Part shown: positions 36,333 to 45,571 of the stretch, piece by piece
How the letters are laid out: the number at the start of each line of letters is the position of its first letter
How positions within the stretch are numbered: the stretch's first letter is position 1
Assembly (NCBI GenBank): GCA_963676655.2
Contig: CAXXKX010000003.1
Coordinates: forward strand, 2,666,001-2,730,000
Length of the DNA stretch: 64,000 nt
Source of the DNA: G963676655 sp963676655
GTDB lineage: Bacteria; Verrucomicrobiota; Lentisphaeria; Victivallales; Victivallaceae
Reading direction: 5' to 3'
Notes under the pieces: generated by a model
What the model saw: the letters and a program-made list of their open reading frames with translations, nothing else
Databases searched by the model: none
What the model was told of the DNA's origin: nothing
Program-made: the position numbers and the translations under genes

Positions 36333-39300
36333 TTATTTAACCTTAATTAATTCGGGTAAATCGGCCCAGACTGTTCCGGTTCCCAACGCGTCAAATGACG
36401 TTCTCAAGTATACGCCTATCGGCATCTGAGCATCGGCTGGAATATCAAACTCAGCTTCAAACGGCTTCCAGTCGAAACTGCCATCTGGAATTTTGAATGT
36501 ATGAGTGTAACGGACATTTTTGTTTTTTTCGCGCCAGCTCATCCATAATAAGATCGCACAACGCCCACGTTTTTTAGCAATTTCTTTGCCTTTTATCCAT
36601 GTTTTTAAGCGATATTTTCCCGGCTTTAGATTTACAAACCGGGCGAAAAATGAGAACCCGGGCATTCTTGTTTCGACAGAAGCCGGAGCTTTATAGCCTG
36701 CGGCAAACCGGGTATCACTCGTATACCATGAAATCATGGAACTTCCCGGCACGAATGATGCAATCATCAATGGCAGCGGTTTGCGATTTTGACTTGAATA
36801 GATTTGATAAAAGCGTTTCCAGTCGAGTTCAGGAGCCGGAACCGGTTCCAGGGGAGATTTACTGAATGAACCGGTTGAGGATATTTTTGTCGAAAATCCG
36901 TTATATTTCTGAGAATGAAATCTTCCGTTCTTATCGTTAAACTTAAATTTCAGTTTTTCAGATCCTTGTTTTGCGACATAGGCCAGTTTCATTCTCTGAT
37001 TCTTCACGTAAACTTTGCAGATTTGCTCAATGATATCCGAACTGTCCAGAACATAATCTGTTACTGCCCATAATGGAGGAGTCGGCAATCCGCTGTTCGC
37101 GCCGTTTCTGAGTGCCGATATAAAACGTAATTTCAATTTGTTATTTTCAGAAAAAATCCTGACTCCGGTATCCAGGTCAAGAGTAGCTTTTACCGTGGGC
37201 TTGGAAATATCTGTCCCGCCAATTATATTCTGCTCGCTGAAAACAATCCTGCCGTCTTTTGCCTTCAGGTCTTTAATTGCTCCCCCGTTTCTTGCAATGC
37301 GTAAGGAATATTTGCCATTGTTAAAGTCCCAGAACATGCTTTTGTGACTAATTTTTATATTATCGACAAGACAGGATCCAGACGGCTTTATCTTTTGCGC
37401 CGGACGAATATTGATCGTGAATGTCCGCGGCCCTTTATTCCCGGCTAAACTTAATGGCCCGGGCTGTACCCAGAATACTGCAAGGTGCAGGCCTGACCTT
37501 CCAGGTAGTCTGTTGAAAAGCATTAGATCATCATAATCTGGAGACAATGGAGATTCAAGTTTAACCTCAAATCCTTTTTTGTCTTTGTTAAAAAACTGGA
37601 TTACGGGTAAAGTTGGATTCAGTGGTTTTATCTCAGAATGCCAAAGAATTGGCGACCAGACAGGCCGATATGACTGCATACAGTTCGGCAGGAGGGAGAT
37701 AAAATTCGGATCAATAGTACTTTTATCTATAAAATCATCCAAAGTTCCCTCTATGCTATATACTTTCCAACGTGTAGCTTCTGTGCCCGCCAGGACAAAA
37801 GCCATGCGTTCATTCTTTGAAAACTTTTTAAGTGAGGTTGTTATTTTCAGGTTTGTTCCATCAAGAATATAATATATTTCCGCCCCGCAGGCTAGCGCGG
37901 CACTAATTATGGCCTTACCGTTTTCCAGTTTAGCCGTGACTTTTGCCGGGGCTTCAGCCAGAGGATGGTCCGCAAGGATCGACGAACCATCCAACCAGTC
38001 TCCAAAACTTTTGATCATACCGCTTCTGCGTTTTATCACAAGTTTTTTCGTTCCGTTTACAATGATTTCGTCAGGAGTTTCTTTTAGTGTTAACGCGTTT
38101 TTGGGCAGTTGGGTATAATCCAGTTTGTCAGATAACTTGACCGGACACGCACTACCCTTAGGACGCCAGGTTAATACTGCATTACCGTAAGCCGGAATAT
38201 TAAGTTTTATTTTTTTGAAACTTTCAAGAGTTCCTTCTCTCAATTTTTCTCCCGTCCAGGTATTGTATAAAACGAGTTTGGAACCTGGAGCAAAACCAAG
38301 TTTTTCAATCGGAATGTCAAGGGCGGTTTCAACCGCTTCAGGGAGAAAACTGCTGATCCCGACCGATGAACCGCCTTTCATGCCGCGAAGCACGGAAAAT
38401 ACCGCCGGAGCACTTTTTACAGCCTGGTATTCCGCTGCTCCTAGCCGAAATTCCGGTAAAGCGGCCCGTATGTTGTTTAGCTTTTTCAGGAACGTGCCCA
38501 TACCGATATCTGTTGACGCAAGCTGAAGAGGAATGCCCCGGCTCCAAAATACCGCGCTTTTCAAGGCACGTCCCGCTTTTTCCCCACACCAGTTAGTATA
38601 ACGTTGTTGTTGAGAATCGTGAACTTCCAGAAAGCGGACTCGGATTGTATCTGGCGGATCGGTAAGTTTTTGTTCTTCCAGAAAACGGGCAAATTCGCGG
38701 GCAGTATTTTCCCCGTCATAAAGAAACATTTTGAGTCCGACTCGCCTGATGTAAAAATCAAAAATTGCATCACTTGAGGGGACACACGAAATTTCCTCCG
38801 TTTCGCCGAGAACCGCTCCATCCCGTCTGATTTTCCTGACCGTATCACGTATTTCACGGGTAAGTGTTACCCCGCCGGCGGTGCGTGAAGAACTTGCGCG
38901 TTGTCCATCTATAGCAGGAACCGTCCCGCCATTTTTTTTGACTGCGTCATTCCACCATTCAGCCAGGCTTTTATTCCACCAGGCAACATCCTTGGAATCC
39001 CAATAACGCGGATCCGACATTTTTGGCGGAGCAGTCGGAAAACCGGGGCGTCTCCAGTTTAACGGAGAATGACTGCACTGGTCGATTCTGAAACCGTCAA
39101 TAGGAAAGTTTTTGGTGTAATATTCCGCAACATCACAAATATATTTTCTCCATTCTTTGGAAGAATAGTCATAACAGTACTTATTCGGGTATGTTCCTTT
39201 TTCTGTGATGGATATGGTAAAAGGACTAACGCCGCGCAAATATCCATATTCGGCAAACAGTCCATGGGGAACAATATCCTGCCAGGTATGAAAACCGTTA

Positions 39301-40925
39301 TTTTTGGCCTTCCCCAGAAATTTTTTGAATTCTTCTTTGGATCCGACATCGGGCCGGAATTTATAATAATCACGAATCGCATATCCCATAGGCTGCAGCG
39401 GAAGGATCCAGAAAGCATTTGCGCCGCGTGCTTTGGCGTAAGGGATGATGTTTGTAACGGCGGAAACGAAGCCGTTCACGCCTCCAAGCTTCGGAGTCGG
39501 GCTGAAACACCAGATAGAGGTAATATCCTCGATCCATCCGGGCCGGTCTGCAGGAGGCAGCATGCCAATGTCTCGAAACCAGGTATGCGTGGCCTTTCGC
39601 AGGGCGGTTTTAACATCTCCGTCAATCACCTCTACAAACGCGGGGCCGATATACTGCGACCGCCCCGGCATGGCCCATCCCGCAGCCCCGACGTATGTAT
39701 CACTAAGGACATAGTTTTTTCTAATCCCGAACTTTGCACTCGTTTTTTCCTTGCGTCCATCAAACGCGAACATTAAAGTTTGGTCGGGAGCCTGTTGGAC
39801 AAATGAAAAATAGCAGTTGCCAACCCCGGAAACGTTTGTACCGTTTTTAGCCTTGTCTAACCATCCCTTGTCGGCTGGCTTGCATTGAGGATTGTCGGCG
39901 ATTCTCATGTAATGGCGGACATCTCCGAACAACGAACGGGGAAAATAGTAACTCCCTGATTTCGGCAGATAAAAATAAAAGCTGAAGCCTCTGAATTTTA
40001 CGGGCTCCTTACCGTGGTACGTAACCGTCACTTCACGTTTCAAACGTTTCCCCAAAGTGAGTCTCTCGGCAAAAGACCAAAATTCATTGCGGGTGATTAT
40101 ATTGGCAACTCCTGTAGCCGGATCAATGGAATGTTTAACCAGTTTCATTCCCGTTTGTGTATTGGGTGCGCTCAGGAAAAAAGGCGGATTTTTATCAGGG
40201 TTTGAATAGATAGATTTTCCGCTCCAGGTCAAACTTTTCCAGATACCGTTAGAACCGTCAATAATCAATTTCCAGTTTTTGTGATGGAATGTTACCGACT
40301 GCACCGGAGGTTTCGCAAGCTCAGTACCTCCGTTTCTTGCGGTTAGAGTGACAGTAACCACCTGGCCGGCTTTTATTTTCATCGTCTGAACGACCGGAGC
40401 TTTATTCCAGGCTTTCACCCCTTTTTCTATAATTACGGCGTCTCCATGTTGATACCAGTATTTCAGTTTTTTACCGGAGACTAATTCTGTAAAATGCCCG
40501 TTGTGCAGTGTCGCACCTTCAACTTCGACACTCAGATAATCAACCCATTGCTTATCCTGCCGGGACATCCCTTTTCTTTTTACCCAGCAGCCGTTCAAAC
40601 TTATTTTTACATTTCCACTGGCGGAAGGAATAAATTTGAATTTCAGTTTTGCCGTTATCCCGTCAGGAAGATCTTTCCGCTGATAGAATAGATTGCTTTT
40701 ATGTAACGCCTCATTCCCCCAGAAGATATGACGCAGGGCATTATCTCCGGCCAGGGGAATCGGAGTAAGTTTCATATTGCGGTCGTTAGATTTGATATCA
40801 ACCCTAAGCCCCCAGGCAAAAACGCCGGGAGCAAGAATAGCTACGGTCAATAGAGCAATTATAACTTTTTTCAGGGTTTTATTATTTTCTTCCGGAAAAC
40901 GCTTGTTCCATTCCTGCTGGGACAT
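36333..40925 (-). CDS. Very large exported GH13-like alpha-amylase-superfamily protein
   Basis: A 1530-residue protein with an N-terminal export or anchor helix (residues 20-37, VIIALLTVAILAPGVFAWG). Residues about 465-800 form a GH13 barrel with recognisable regions: QDIVPHG (I), IDGFRIDQ (II, Asp615), VLGETEE (III, Glu708) and FLEVHDS (IV, His769-Asp770). The first 450 residues and last 650 are beta-rich and of unknown type, which is far longer than usual amylases. Region I lacks the usual NH. It leads the secreted part of the minus-strand glycan operon, 108 bases after the pseudopilin gene. Substrate unknown. Confidence 0.75.
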   Translation of the reverse strand: MSQQEWNKRFPEENNKTLKKVIIALLTVAILAPGVFAWGLRVDIKSNDRNMKLTPIPLAGDNALRHIFWGNEALHKSNLFYQRKDLPDGITAKLKFKFIPSASGNVKISLNGCWVKRKGMSRQDKQWVDYLSVEVEGATLHNGHFTELVSGKKLKYWYQHGDAVIIEKGVKAWNKAPVVQTMKIKAGQVVTVTLTARNGGTELAKPPVQSVTFHHKNWKLIIDGSNGIWKSLTWSGKSIYSNPDKNPPFFLSAPNTQTGMKLVKHSIDPATGVANIITRNEFWSFAERLTLGKRLKREVTVTYHGKEPVKFRGFSFYFYLPKSGSYYFPRSLFGDVRHYMRIADNPQCKPADKGWLDKAKNGTNVSGVGNCYFSFVQQAPDQTLMFAFDGRKEKTSAKFGIRKNYVLSDTYVGAAGWAMPGRSQYIGPAFVEVIDGDVKTALRKATHTWFRDIGMLPPADRPGWIEDITSIWCFSPTPKLGGVNGFVSAVTNIIPYAKARGANAFWILPLQPMGYAIRDYYKFRPDVGSKEEFKKFLGKAKNNGFHTWQDIVPHGLFAEYGYLRGVSPFTISITEKGTYPNKYCYDYSSKEWRKYICDVAEYYTKNFPIDGFRIDQCSHSPLNWRRPGFPTAPPKMSDPRYWDSKDVAWWNKSLAEWWNDAVKKNGGTVPAIDGQRASSSRTAGGVTLTREIRDTVRKIRRDGAVLGETEEISCVPSSDAIFDFYIRRVGLKMFLYDGENTAREFARFLEEQKLTDPPDTIRVRFLEVHDSQQQRYTNWCGEKAGRALKSAVFWSRGIPLQLASTDIGMGTFLKKLNNIRAALPEFRLGAAEYQAVKSAPAVFSVLRGMKGGSSVGISSFLPEAVETALDIPIEKLGFAPGSKLVLYNTWTGEKLREGTLESFKKIKLNIPAYGNAVLTWRPKGSACPVKLSDKLDYTQLPKNALTLKETPDEIIVNGTKKLVIKRRSGMIKSFGDWLDGSSILADHPLAEAPAKVTAKLENGKAIISAALACGAEIYYILDGTNLKITTSLKKFSKNERMAFVLAGTEATRWKVYSIEGTLDDFIDKSTIDPNFISLLPNCMQSYRPVWSPILWHSEIKPLNPTLPVIQFFNKDKKGFEVKLESPLSPDYDDLMLFNRLPGRSGLHLAVFWVQPGPLSLAGNKGPRTFTINIRPAQKIKPSGSCLVDNIKISHKSMFWDFNNGKYSLRIARNGGAIKDLKAKDGRIVFSEQNIIGGTDISKPTVKATLDLDTGVRIFSENNKLKLRFISALRNGANSGLPTPPLWAVTDYVLDSSDIIEQICKVYVKNQRMKLAYVAKQGSEKLKFKFNDKNGRFHSQKYNGFSTKISSTGSFSKSPLEPVPAPELDWKRFYQIYSSQNRKPLPLMIASFVPGSSMISWYTSDTRFAAGYKAPASVETRMPGFSFFARFVNLKPGKYRLKTWIKGKEIAKKRGRCAILLWMSWREKNKNVRYTHTFKIPDGSFDWKPFEAEFDIPADAQMPIGVYLRTSFDALGTGTVWADLPELIKVK

Positions 40926-41033
40926 TTTTTCTATTCCTGTTCTTTCACTTCGCCCGATATAATATACAATACAAGGGAGTAAAAATCATTGTACTGGTCG
41001 TTGATATTAAATATGAGTACGGTGCATCTCAGA

Positions 41034-41774
41034 TTATTCCGTATTATACTTGTAGCGCCAGGTCGTATCGGCCGAACCGGCGGGTGGATTCATTAATATA
41101 TTGAATTTAAAATACTCGCAATGACCATCCGCAAGCGCCATATTCACTCCATTGAGATGCCTGCTGCCAATAGCCGGGCTCGGATACCAACTGACATTAC
41201 GGTTCGGAAAAATCTTACGGTAATATACTGTATTAGTGCCTCCCCCGTCAACCGTATCACCCATCATGATTTTCATAGACGGTTTCTTGAGCTCCTGGAT
41301 TTTCCGACGGGGATAGGCCGCATGAACGTTCTTTGCTCCGATCATTTCATTCCAGCCGTAACCGATTGCGCTGTAAAGCGAGGCGTCAACTACTCCGGGA
41401 AAGGTTTTGATTTTTCCGTCAGTCAGGGATGGACAGCGGAAAACTCCCCTGATAAGGCGCACATCGTCATACGCCACCAGCGCGTCGTTCGTATTATTGT
41501 TCGGCACCCCGACATACGGGGCTATCTCCCTTGACCAGCGACCGCTTCGTTCTTCATCCGAAACCGGCAGATAATCGCTGAAATCCATGGAATAGGCGAT
41601 TGCGCCCTGGGCCAGCTGTTTGAAATTTGTCATACAGGCAATGGATCTGCTTTTATCCCGTGCCTGATTAAGGGCCGGCAGGAGCATTGATGCGAGAATT
41701 GCGATGATCGCGATCACAACCAGTAGTTCGATCAGTGTAAAAATTTGTTTCAGGTTTTTCTCTCTGGTAATCAT
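41034..41774 (-). CDS. Pseudopilin-like protein with H-X9-DG motif
   Basis: A 246-residue protein with leader MITREKNLKQI, the FTLIELLVVIAIIAI helix and the motif H-LNGVNMALA-DG near residues 207-220. It is the third paralogue in the window and again sits just upstream of exported glycan enzymes (GH13, SGNH, CBM9). AAAGGTGAAATC precedes the ATG. In the 144-base leader on the same strand AGGAGG occurs without a usable start, which may be chance. Confidence 0.85.
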   Translation of the reverse strand: MITREKNLKQIFTLIELLVVIAIIAILASMLLPALNQARDKSRSIACMTNFKQLAQGAIAYSMDFSDYLPVSDEERSGRWSREIAPYVGVPNNNTNDALVAYDDVRLIRGVFRCPSLTDGKIKTFPGVVDASLYSAIGYGWNEMIGAKNVHAAYPRRKIQELKKPSMKIMMGDTVDGGGTNTVYYRKIFPNRNVSWYPSPAIGSRHLNGVNMALADGHCEYFKFNILMNPPAGSADTTWRYKYNTE

Positions 41775-41918
41775 GATTTCACCTTTACGGTTAATTTTCC
41801 AGTTTTTTTGTTTTCATGGTTTCGGACCAGTCCCTATTCATCAAATATCAAAACATAAAATCATTCTGCGGCATACCTCCTGTTGTTTCTGTTTTTGTGT
41901 TTAACTGAACTATATATA

Positions 41919-42788
41919 TTAAATGTTTATTGGGTTGAACATGGCGGCCACGCCGTAGAGCGGGGCCAACGTTTGAAGTTTGCTTGCTACTATTGAAACT
42001 TCTTTGAGGGAGCCTTTCAGGGGCTCTTCAAACAGATGTAAATCTTTAGATAATTGCCCTCCGAAAACGATTATTTCCGGCTTGAATTCAGCAACCGGAC
42101 CAGTAAGGACGGTCCCCAGGTCCGAACCAAATTCACTAAATACTTGGAGTGCGGCAGTATCTCCGGTTAATGCCGCTTCGGCTACACCTTTGCCGCCAGT
42201 TGATTCGTCAAAATCCGGCTTGAGTTTTTTATACTCTGAAACCAGGCGACGGGTTGACAGGTAGTCTTCCACTATTCCGTCTTTGAACGGGCGGCTCCAG
42301 ACGCTGACTTCAGCCGCTGGAGCACCCAGTTCGTTGTTCAGAAACTCCCCGTTCCGGAAACACGACACGCTAATACCGGTTCCCAGGGATATGCCCAGCG
42401 CGCAATGGGTCCCATGCGCCGCCCCGCGCCATATTTCACCAGCCAGAAACGCGTTACCGTCGTGACAGAACATAATCCGAATATCGCATATTTCGGGGAT
42501 AGTATTTCTCAAAGCATCAATCAAGTTGACATTTTTCAATTCGGGGAACTTATGATCCATCAGGCTTAAACCGTGTTTGTAATCAAATGGCCCCGGCATA
42601 CAGATGCCCAGTCCGGTGATATCGGACCCGGCGGTCTTTACAATCATTCTGACGGCGGTAACAAAGTCGGAAATACCGGCCAGAGCGGAAGAGTCCACCG
42701 GTATCTGGGGCAATTCATCAATCGCCCCGTCAGGTGAAATAAGGCCGGATTTTATATTTGTTCCGCCTATGTCCAGTGCCAGAATCAA
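41919..42788 (-). CDS. ROK-family sugar kinase without the zinc motif
   Basis: A 289-residue kinase with the phosphate-binding start LALDIGGTNIKSGLI, the catalytic segment CHDGNAFLAGEIW and GISLGTGISVS. The CxCGxxGCxE zinc-finger motif of typical ROK glucokinases and NagC proteins is missing; NNELGAPAAEVS stands in its place. The start is TTG at 42788, supported by GGAG seven bases upstream, and lies five bases after the stop of the isomerase gene. It probably phosphorylates a hexose or amino sugar released by the neighbouring hydrolases. Confidence 0.85.
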   Translation of the reverse strand: MILALDIGGTNIKSGLISPDGAIDELPQIPVDSSALAGISDFVTAVRMIVKTAGSDITGLGICMPGPFDYKHGLSLMDHKFPELKNVNLIDALRNTIPEICDIRIMFCHDGNAFLAGEIWRGAAHGTHCALGISLGTGISVSCFRNGEFLNNELGAPAAEVSVWSRPFKDGIVEDYLSTRRLVSEYKKLKPDFDESTGGKGVAEAALTGDTAALQVFSEFGSDLGTVLTGPVAEFKPEIIVFGGQLSKDLHLFEEPLKGSLKEVSIVASKLQTLAPLYGVAAMFNPINI

Positions 42789-42792
42789 TTTT

Positions 42793-44577
42793 TTACTCCG
42801 GTTTCAGCATGGTTTTGTGTAGCGTTACCGGCCCGGCCCCGAGATTCACGACCCGGTATTCGCTCAGACAGGCCGGGACCACCGCCATTTCAAGATAGTT
42901 TATCTCATAATTCTTGTTTGGATCGCTGAGCGACTCGATCCTGACTTTCTGGCCTTCAACCAGGTTCAAGACGTGAAACTGTCCTTTGGTATTATCGGTT
43001 ATTTCGCGATAAAATTCAAGACAGCGAAGCTGGAAAAAGATATTTTCATGTTCGCCGATTATATATTCCGCCCAGCGGTTGCCGGAGCGGACCAGTTTTC
43101 GTACCGGCACCAGCTTGTCCAGCACATAATCCTCGCGCCGGTCAGTTGCCAATACGTTCTCCCCATGATTGGAATGAATCGGACGCGGTTTTCCGTCAAA
43201 GTCAGTCCGCAAATAATCGTACATCTTGAAAGTGTAAGATCCAACCGTCCATGAGCCGATTTCAAGCACTACCTGATTTGCTCCTGAAGAATGGATCGTT
43301 CCTCCTGGCAACAAAAACTGACGCCCCTGGCGACTCACTATCGAGTTGACGTATTTTTCATAGTCAACTTCGCTTCCATCTTTTTCGGACTGCCTTACCG
43401 CTGCATAAAAATCATCTATATCGACGCCGTCCTTAAAGCCGCAATACGTACGTGAACCGGCAGTGAAAACAACATAGTAACTTTCATCCTGCTGGAACGG
43501 CTCACCAAAATTATCGTTGTTGTAATCTTTGGCCGGATGCACCTGGATGGACATATTGCCGCCCAGGTAGTTATCGTCGTAATTGAACCTAATCGGGAAC
43601 ACTCCATGATATTTCTTCACACATTCTTCCCCCATCAACGGCACACCCATTTTACGGTAAAACGCGATGTACGGGAACTCGATCAAATCCCCGTTGACAT
43701 CGGCCAGAAGACTCACTTCGTTCGGGATCAGGTCAAATATCCATGCGGCGTTCTTCATCTCTTTCGGGAGATTGCGCAGACGCTTGATGTATTCTCCGCC
43801 CCAGACGCCTTCGATATAGCACGGTTTGCAGCGGAACGGTTTTTCCGAAATCTGTTTGAATATTTCTTCGAGCGTGTCAATCGTTATGAGCTTGTATTCT
43901 TCCGGATTGTTGCAGTCGACGTAACAATCGATCAGGCGTTGCTCGAAAAGCTCCTGGCGCAGACGGATGCAGACTTCGTAATCCACATAATAAAGATGAC
44001 GCATGCAGTCCTTGAAAGTTCTTTCAGCTGAATCGCCGATGCAGCGTACTTTCCCGGCTCGGGTACGCAGGACGATATTCATCGGGACCATGTCGAGATA
44101 AACGATTGAGTCGATAATATCGCGCATTTCTTTACAAGCGCTCCCGCAGCCATAGACAACTACTGGGCCCCCGGCTGCTTTGATATCTTCTTTCAATGTA
44201 CTCACCGCATCAAGATTAATCAAGTCGGAAATCGTGCCTTCGAAGATTCTGCCAAACAACGAAACAGGGTCCATATCCAGATCTACCGGCAGATGATCTT
44301 TGAACATCACATCAAGTTCAGCCTGTGGCTTGTAGCAACGCTCCATGTTAATGTAAATTGCTTCCGGCATAACTTCGCGCAACATTCCAATAGCGGCGTC
44401 AAAATCAACCCCGATATAGCCTTCCAGCGCTATTACTCCATGGCCGGCAAGCTTTTTGATCTCTCCAGATACTTGCTCGTTGCCTTTTACTATTGTCATT
44501 CCGGATTTACCAGATGATTCGACCTTGTTTACCGCACTCATATCATTATACGGGTACGGATTGAACATAAAGCTCAT
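42793..44577 (-). CDS. Class I mannose-6-phosphate isomerase-like protein with N-terminal extension
   Basis: A 594-residue protein. Residues about 255-594 are the class I phosphomannose isomerase cupin: GNMSIQVHPAKDY carries two metal ligands, GGTIHSSG a third, followed by VVLEIGSWTVGSYTFKMYDY. The first 240 residues form a separate domain (GVIALEGYIGVDFDAAI, VVVYGCGSACKEM) that recalls a P-loop kinase fold but has no intact Walker A. It interconverts a sugar 6-phosphate aldose and ketose, feeding glycolysis after the ROK kinase acts. The gene is between the RpiR regulator and the ROK gene. Confidence 0.8.
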   Translation of the reverse strand: MSFMFNPYPYNDMSAVNKVESSGKSGMTIVKGNEQVSGEIKKLAGHGVIALEGYIGVDFDAAIGMLREVMPEAIYINMERCYKPQAELDVMFKDHLPVDLDMDPVSLFGRIFEGTISDLINLDAVSTLKEDIKAAGGPVVVYGCGSACKEMRDIIDSIVYLDMVPMNIVLRTRAGKVRCIGDSAERTFKDCMRHLYYVDYEVCIRLRQELFEQRLIDCYVDCNNPEEYKLITIDTLEEIFKQISEKPFRCKPCYIEGVWGGEYIKRLRNLPKEMKNAAWIFDLIPNEVSLLADVNGDLIEFPYIAFYRKMGVPLMGEECVKKYHGVFPIRFNYDDNYLGGNMSIQVHPAKDYNNDNFGEPFQQDESYYVVFTAGSRTYCGFKDGVDIDDFYAAVRQSEKDGSEVDYEKYVNSIVSRQGRQFLLPGGTIHSSGANQVVLEIGSWTVGSYTFKMYDYLRTDFDGKPRPIHSNHGENVLATDRREDYVLDKLVPVRKLVRSGNRWAEYIIGEHENIFFQLRCLEFYREITDNTKGQFHVLNLVEGQKVRIESLSDPNKNYEINYLEMAVVPACLSEYRVVNLGAGPVTLHKTMLKPE

Positions 44578-44649
44578 TATAATTTTCCTTTTTGTATATA
44601 TTTCCCGCTACTGCACCTTGTACATACGCGGAGTTATCCGATGTTCGGA

Positions 44650-45498
44650 TTAAGACTGTTTATCTGTGAACTCGTAGCTTTTTACCAGCAAGTCCCAGGA
44701 ATGTTCCTTATCTTTAAAACTATGGCATATTGCTATCAGGTCAATAATAAACAGCTGTGCGGTTCTGGAAGTCATCGCGCCGATCCGGATCGATCTTTCA
44801 CCACTGCACTCGGTCAGCAGCAGACAGTCCGTCAGTTCAGCTAAACGGCTGCCTTCAAATCCAGTCATAGAGGCTATATATATTCCTTTATCGTGCGCCG
44901 ACTTTGCCAGATTCACTATTTCCGTGGTTTCGCCTGAGTGGGATATCAGAATCAAAACATCATTTTCATCCAGATAACCCAGAAATACCTTCCACATCTG
45001 GGAATCCGCAAAATAAATGGTATTTATACCCTGACGCATCAATTTCATATTGAGGTCCTCCGCCGCCAGCCTCGACGCGCCTGAACCGCAAATCATCACT
45101 TTTTGTGATGAAGAAATTTTCGCGATCAGTGCATTAATATTCGCCTCGTTCAGGTTGTTTACCAACCTTTGAATAGTTTCTGTATGAAGCTGCATCAATT
45201 TATTTGATATTTCATTAAAAGCTTCGCCGTTCTTACTGACCGGTTCATAATCTTTCCAGAAAGCGCCACAGTCACGGGTTATTGCAATCTTCAATTCCGA
45301 ATAGCCTTTGTAGCCCAGCTTCTGGGCCAACCGGACCACTGTGGTCTGGTTACATCCACACCGCGCCGCCAGTTCGTAAGCGTTAAGCGTCAAAATACTT
45401 TCAGGGTCATTCAAGAGAACATCAGCAATGACTTTATTCTTTTTCCCAAGCTTCGGGTATGCCTGACTTATCAAAGTCCTGTAATTCTCACCTGTCAT
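44650..45498 (-). CDS. MurR/RpiR-family transcriptional regulator
   Basis: A 282-residue protein with an N-terminal RpiR helix-turn-helix (LNAYELAARCGCNQTTVVRL, residues 37-56) and a C-terminal SIS sugar-phosphate-binding domain (KVMICGSGASRLAAEDLNM, VLILISHSGETTEIV). Such proteins sense phosphosugars, and here the likely signal is a product of the kinase-isomerase pair downstream. It is first in the minus-strand run, 72 bases before the isomerase gene. A consensus promoter with operator-like palindromes lies just upstream, which suggests autoregulation. GAGGAGCATTC precedes the start. Confidence 0.9.
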   Translation of the reverse strand: MTGENYRTLISQAYPKLGKKNKVIADVLLNDPESILTLNAYELAARCGCNQTTVVRLAQKLGYKGYSELKIAITRDCGAFWKDYEPVSKNGEAFNEISNKLMQLHTETIQRLVNNLNEANINALIAKISSSQKVMICGSGASRLAAEDLNMKLMRQGINTIYFADSQMWKVFLGYLDENDVLILISHSGETTEIVNLAKSAHDKGIYIASMTGFEGSRLAELTDCLLLTECSGERSIRIGAMTSRTAQLFIIDLIAICHSFKDKEHSWDLLVKSYEFTDKQS

Positions 45499-45520
45499 GA
45501 ATGCTCCTCTTGATTAATTG

Positions 45521-45571
45521 ACATTATTAATTCTTTTTTTTTATTATACACATTAATAATGTTTTTGTCAA
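45521..45571 (-). promoter_or_regulatory. Consensus promoter with two operator-like sites for the RpiR operon
   Basis: On the minus strand TTGACA (45566-45571) and TATAAT (45543-45548) are exactly 17 bases apart. The spacer holds the palindrome ACATTATTAATGT (45550-45562, odd centre). A second near copy, ACATTATTAAT, overlaps 45521-45531 in the opposite orientation, just downstream of the -10. Two matching sites around one promoter upstream of a regulator gene are what negative autoregulation looks like. Confidence 0.75.

Noticed and set aside
41860..41900. AGGAGG on the minus strand as a leader-peptide ribosome site
   Set aside because: The nearest ATG is one base away and the next gives only seven codons; no regulatory logic is visible.
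30808..45498. A dedicated sialic-acid catabolic operon (sialidase, ROK kinase, RpiR regulator)
   Set aside because: No N-acetylneuraminate lyase, epimerase or sialic-acid transporter is present, and the isomerase and GH13/GH42 genes point to other sugars.
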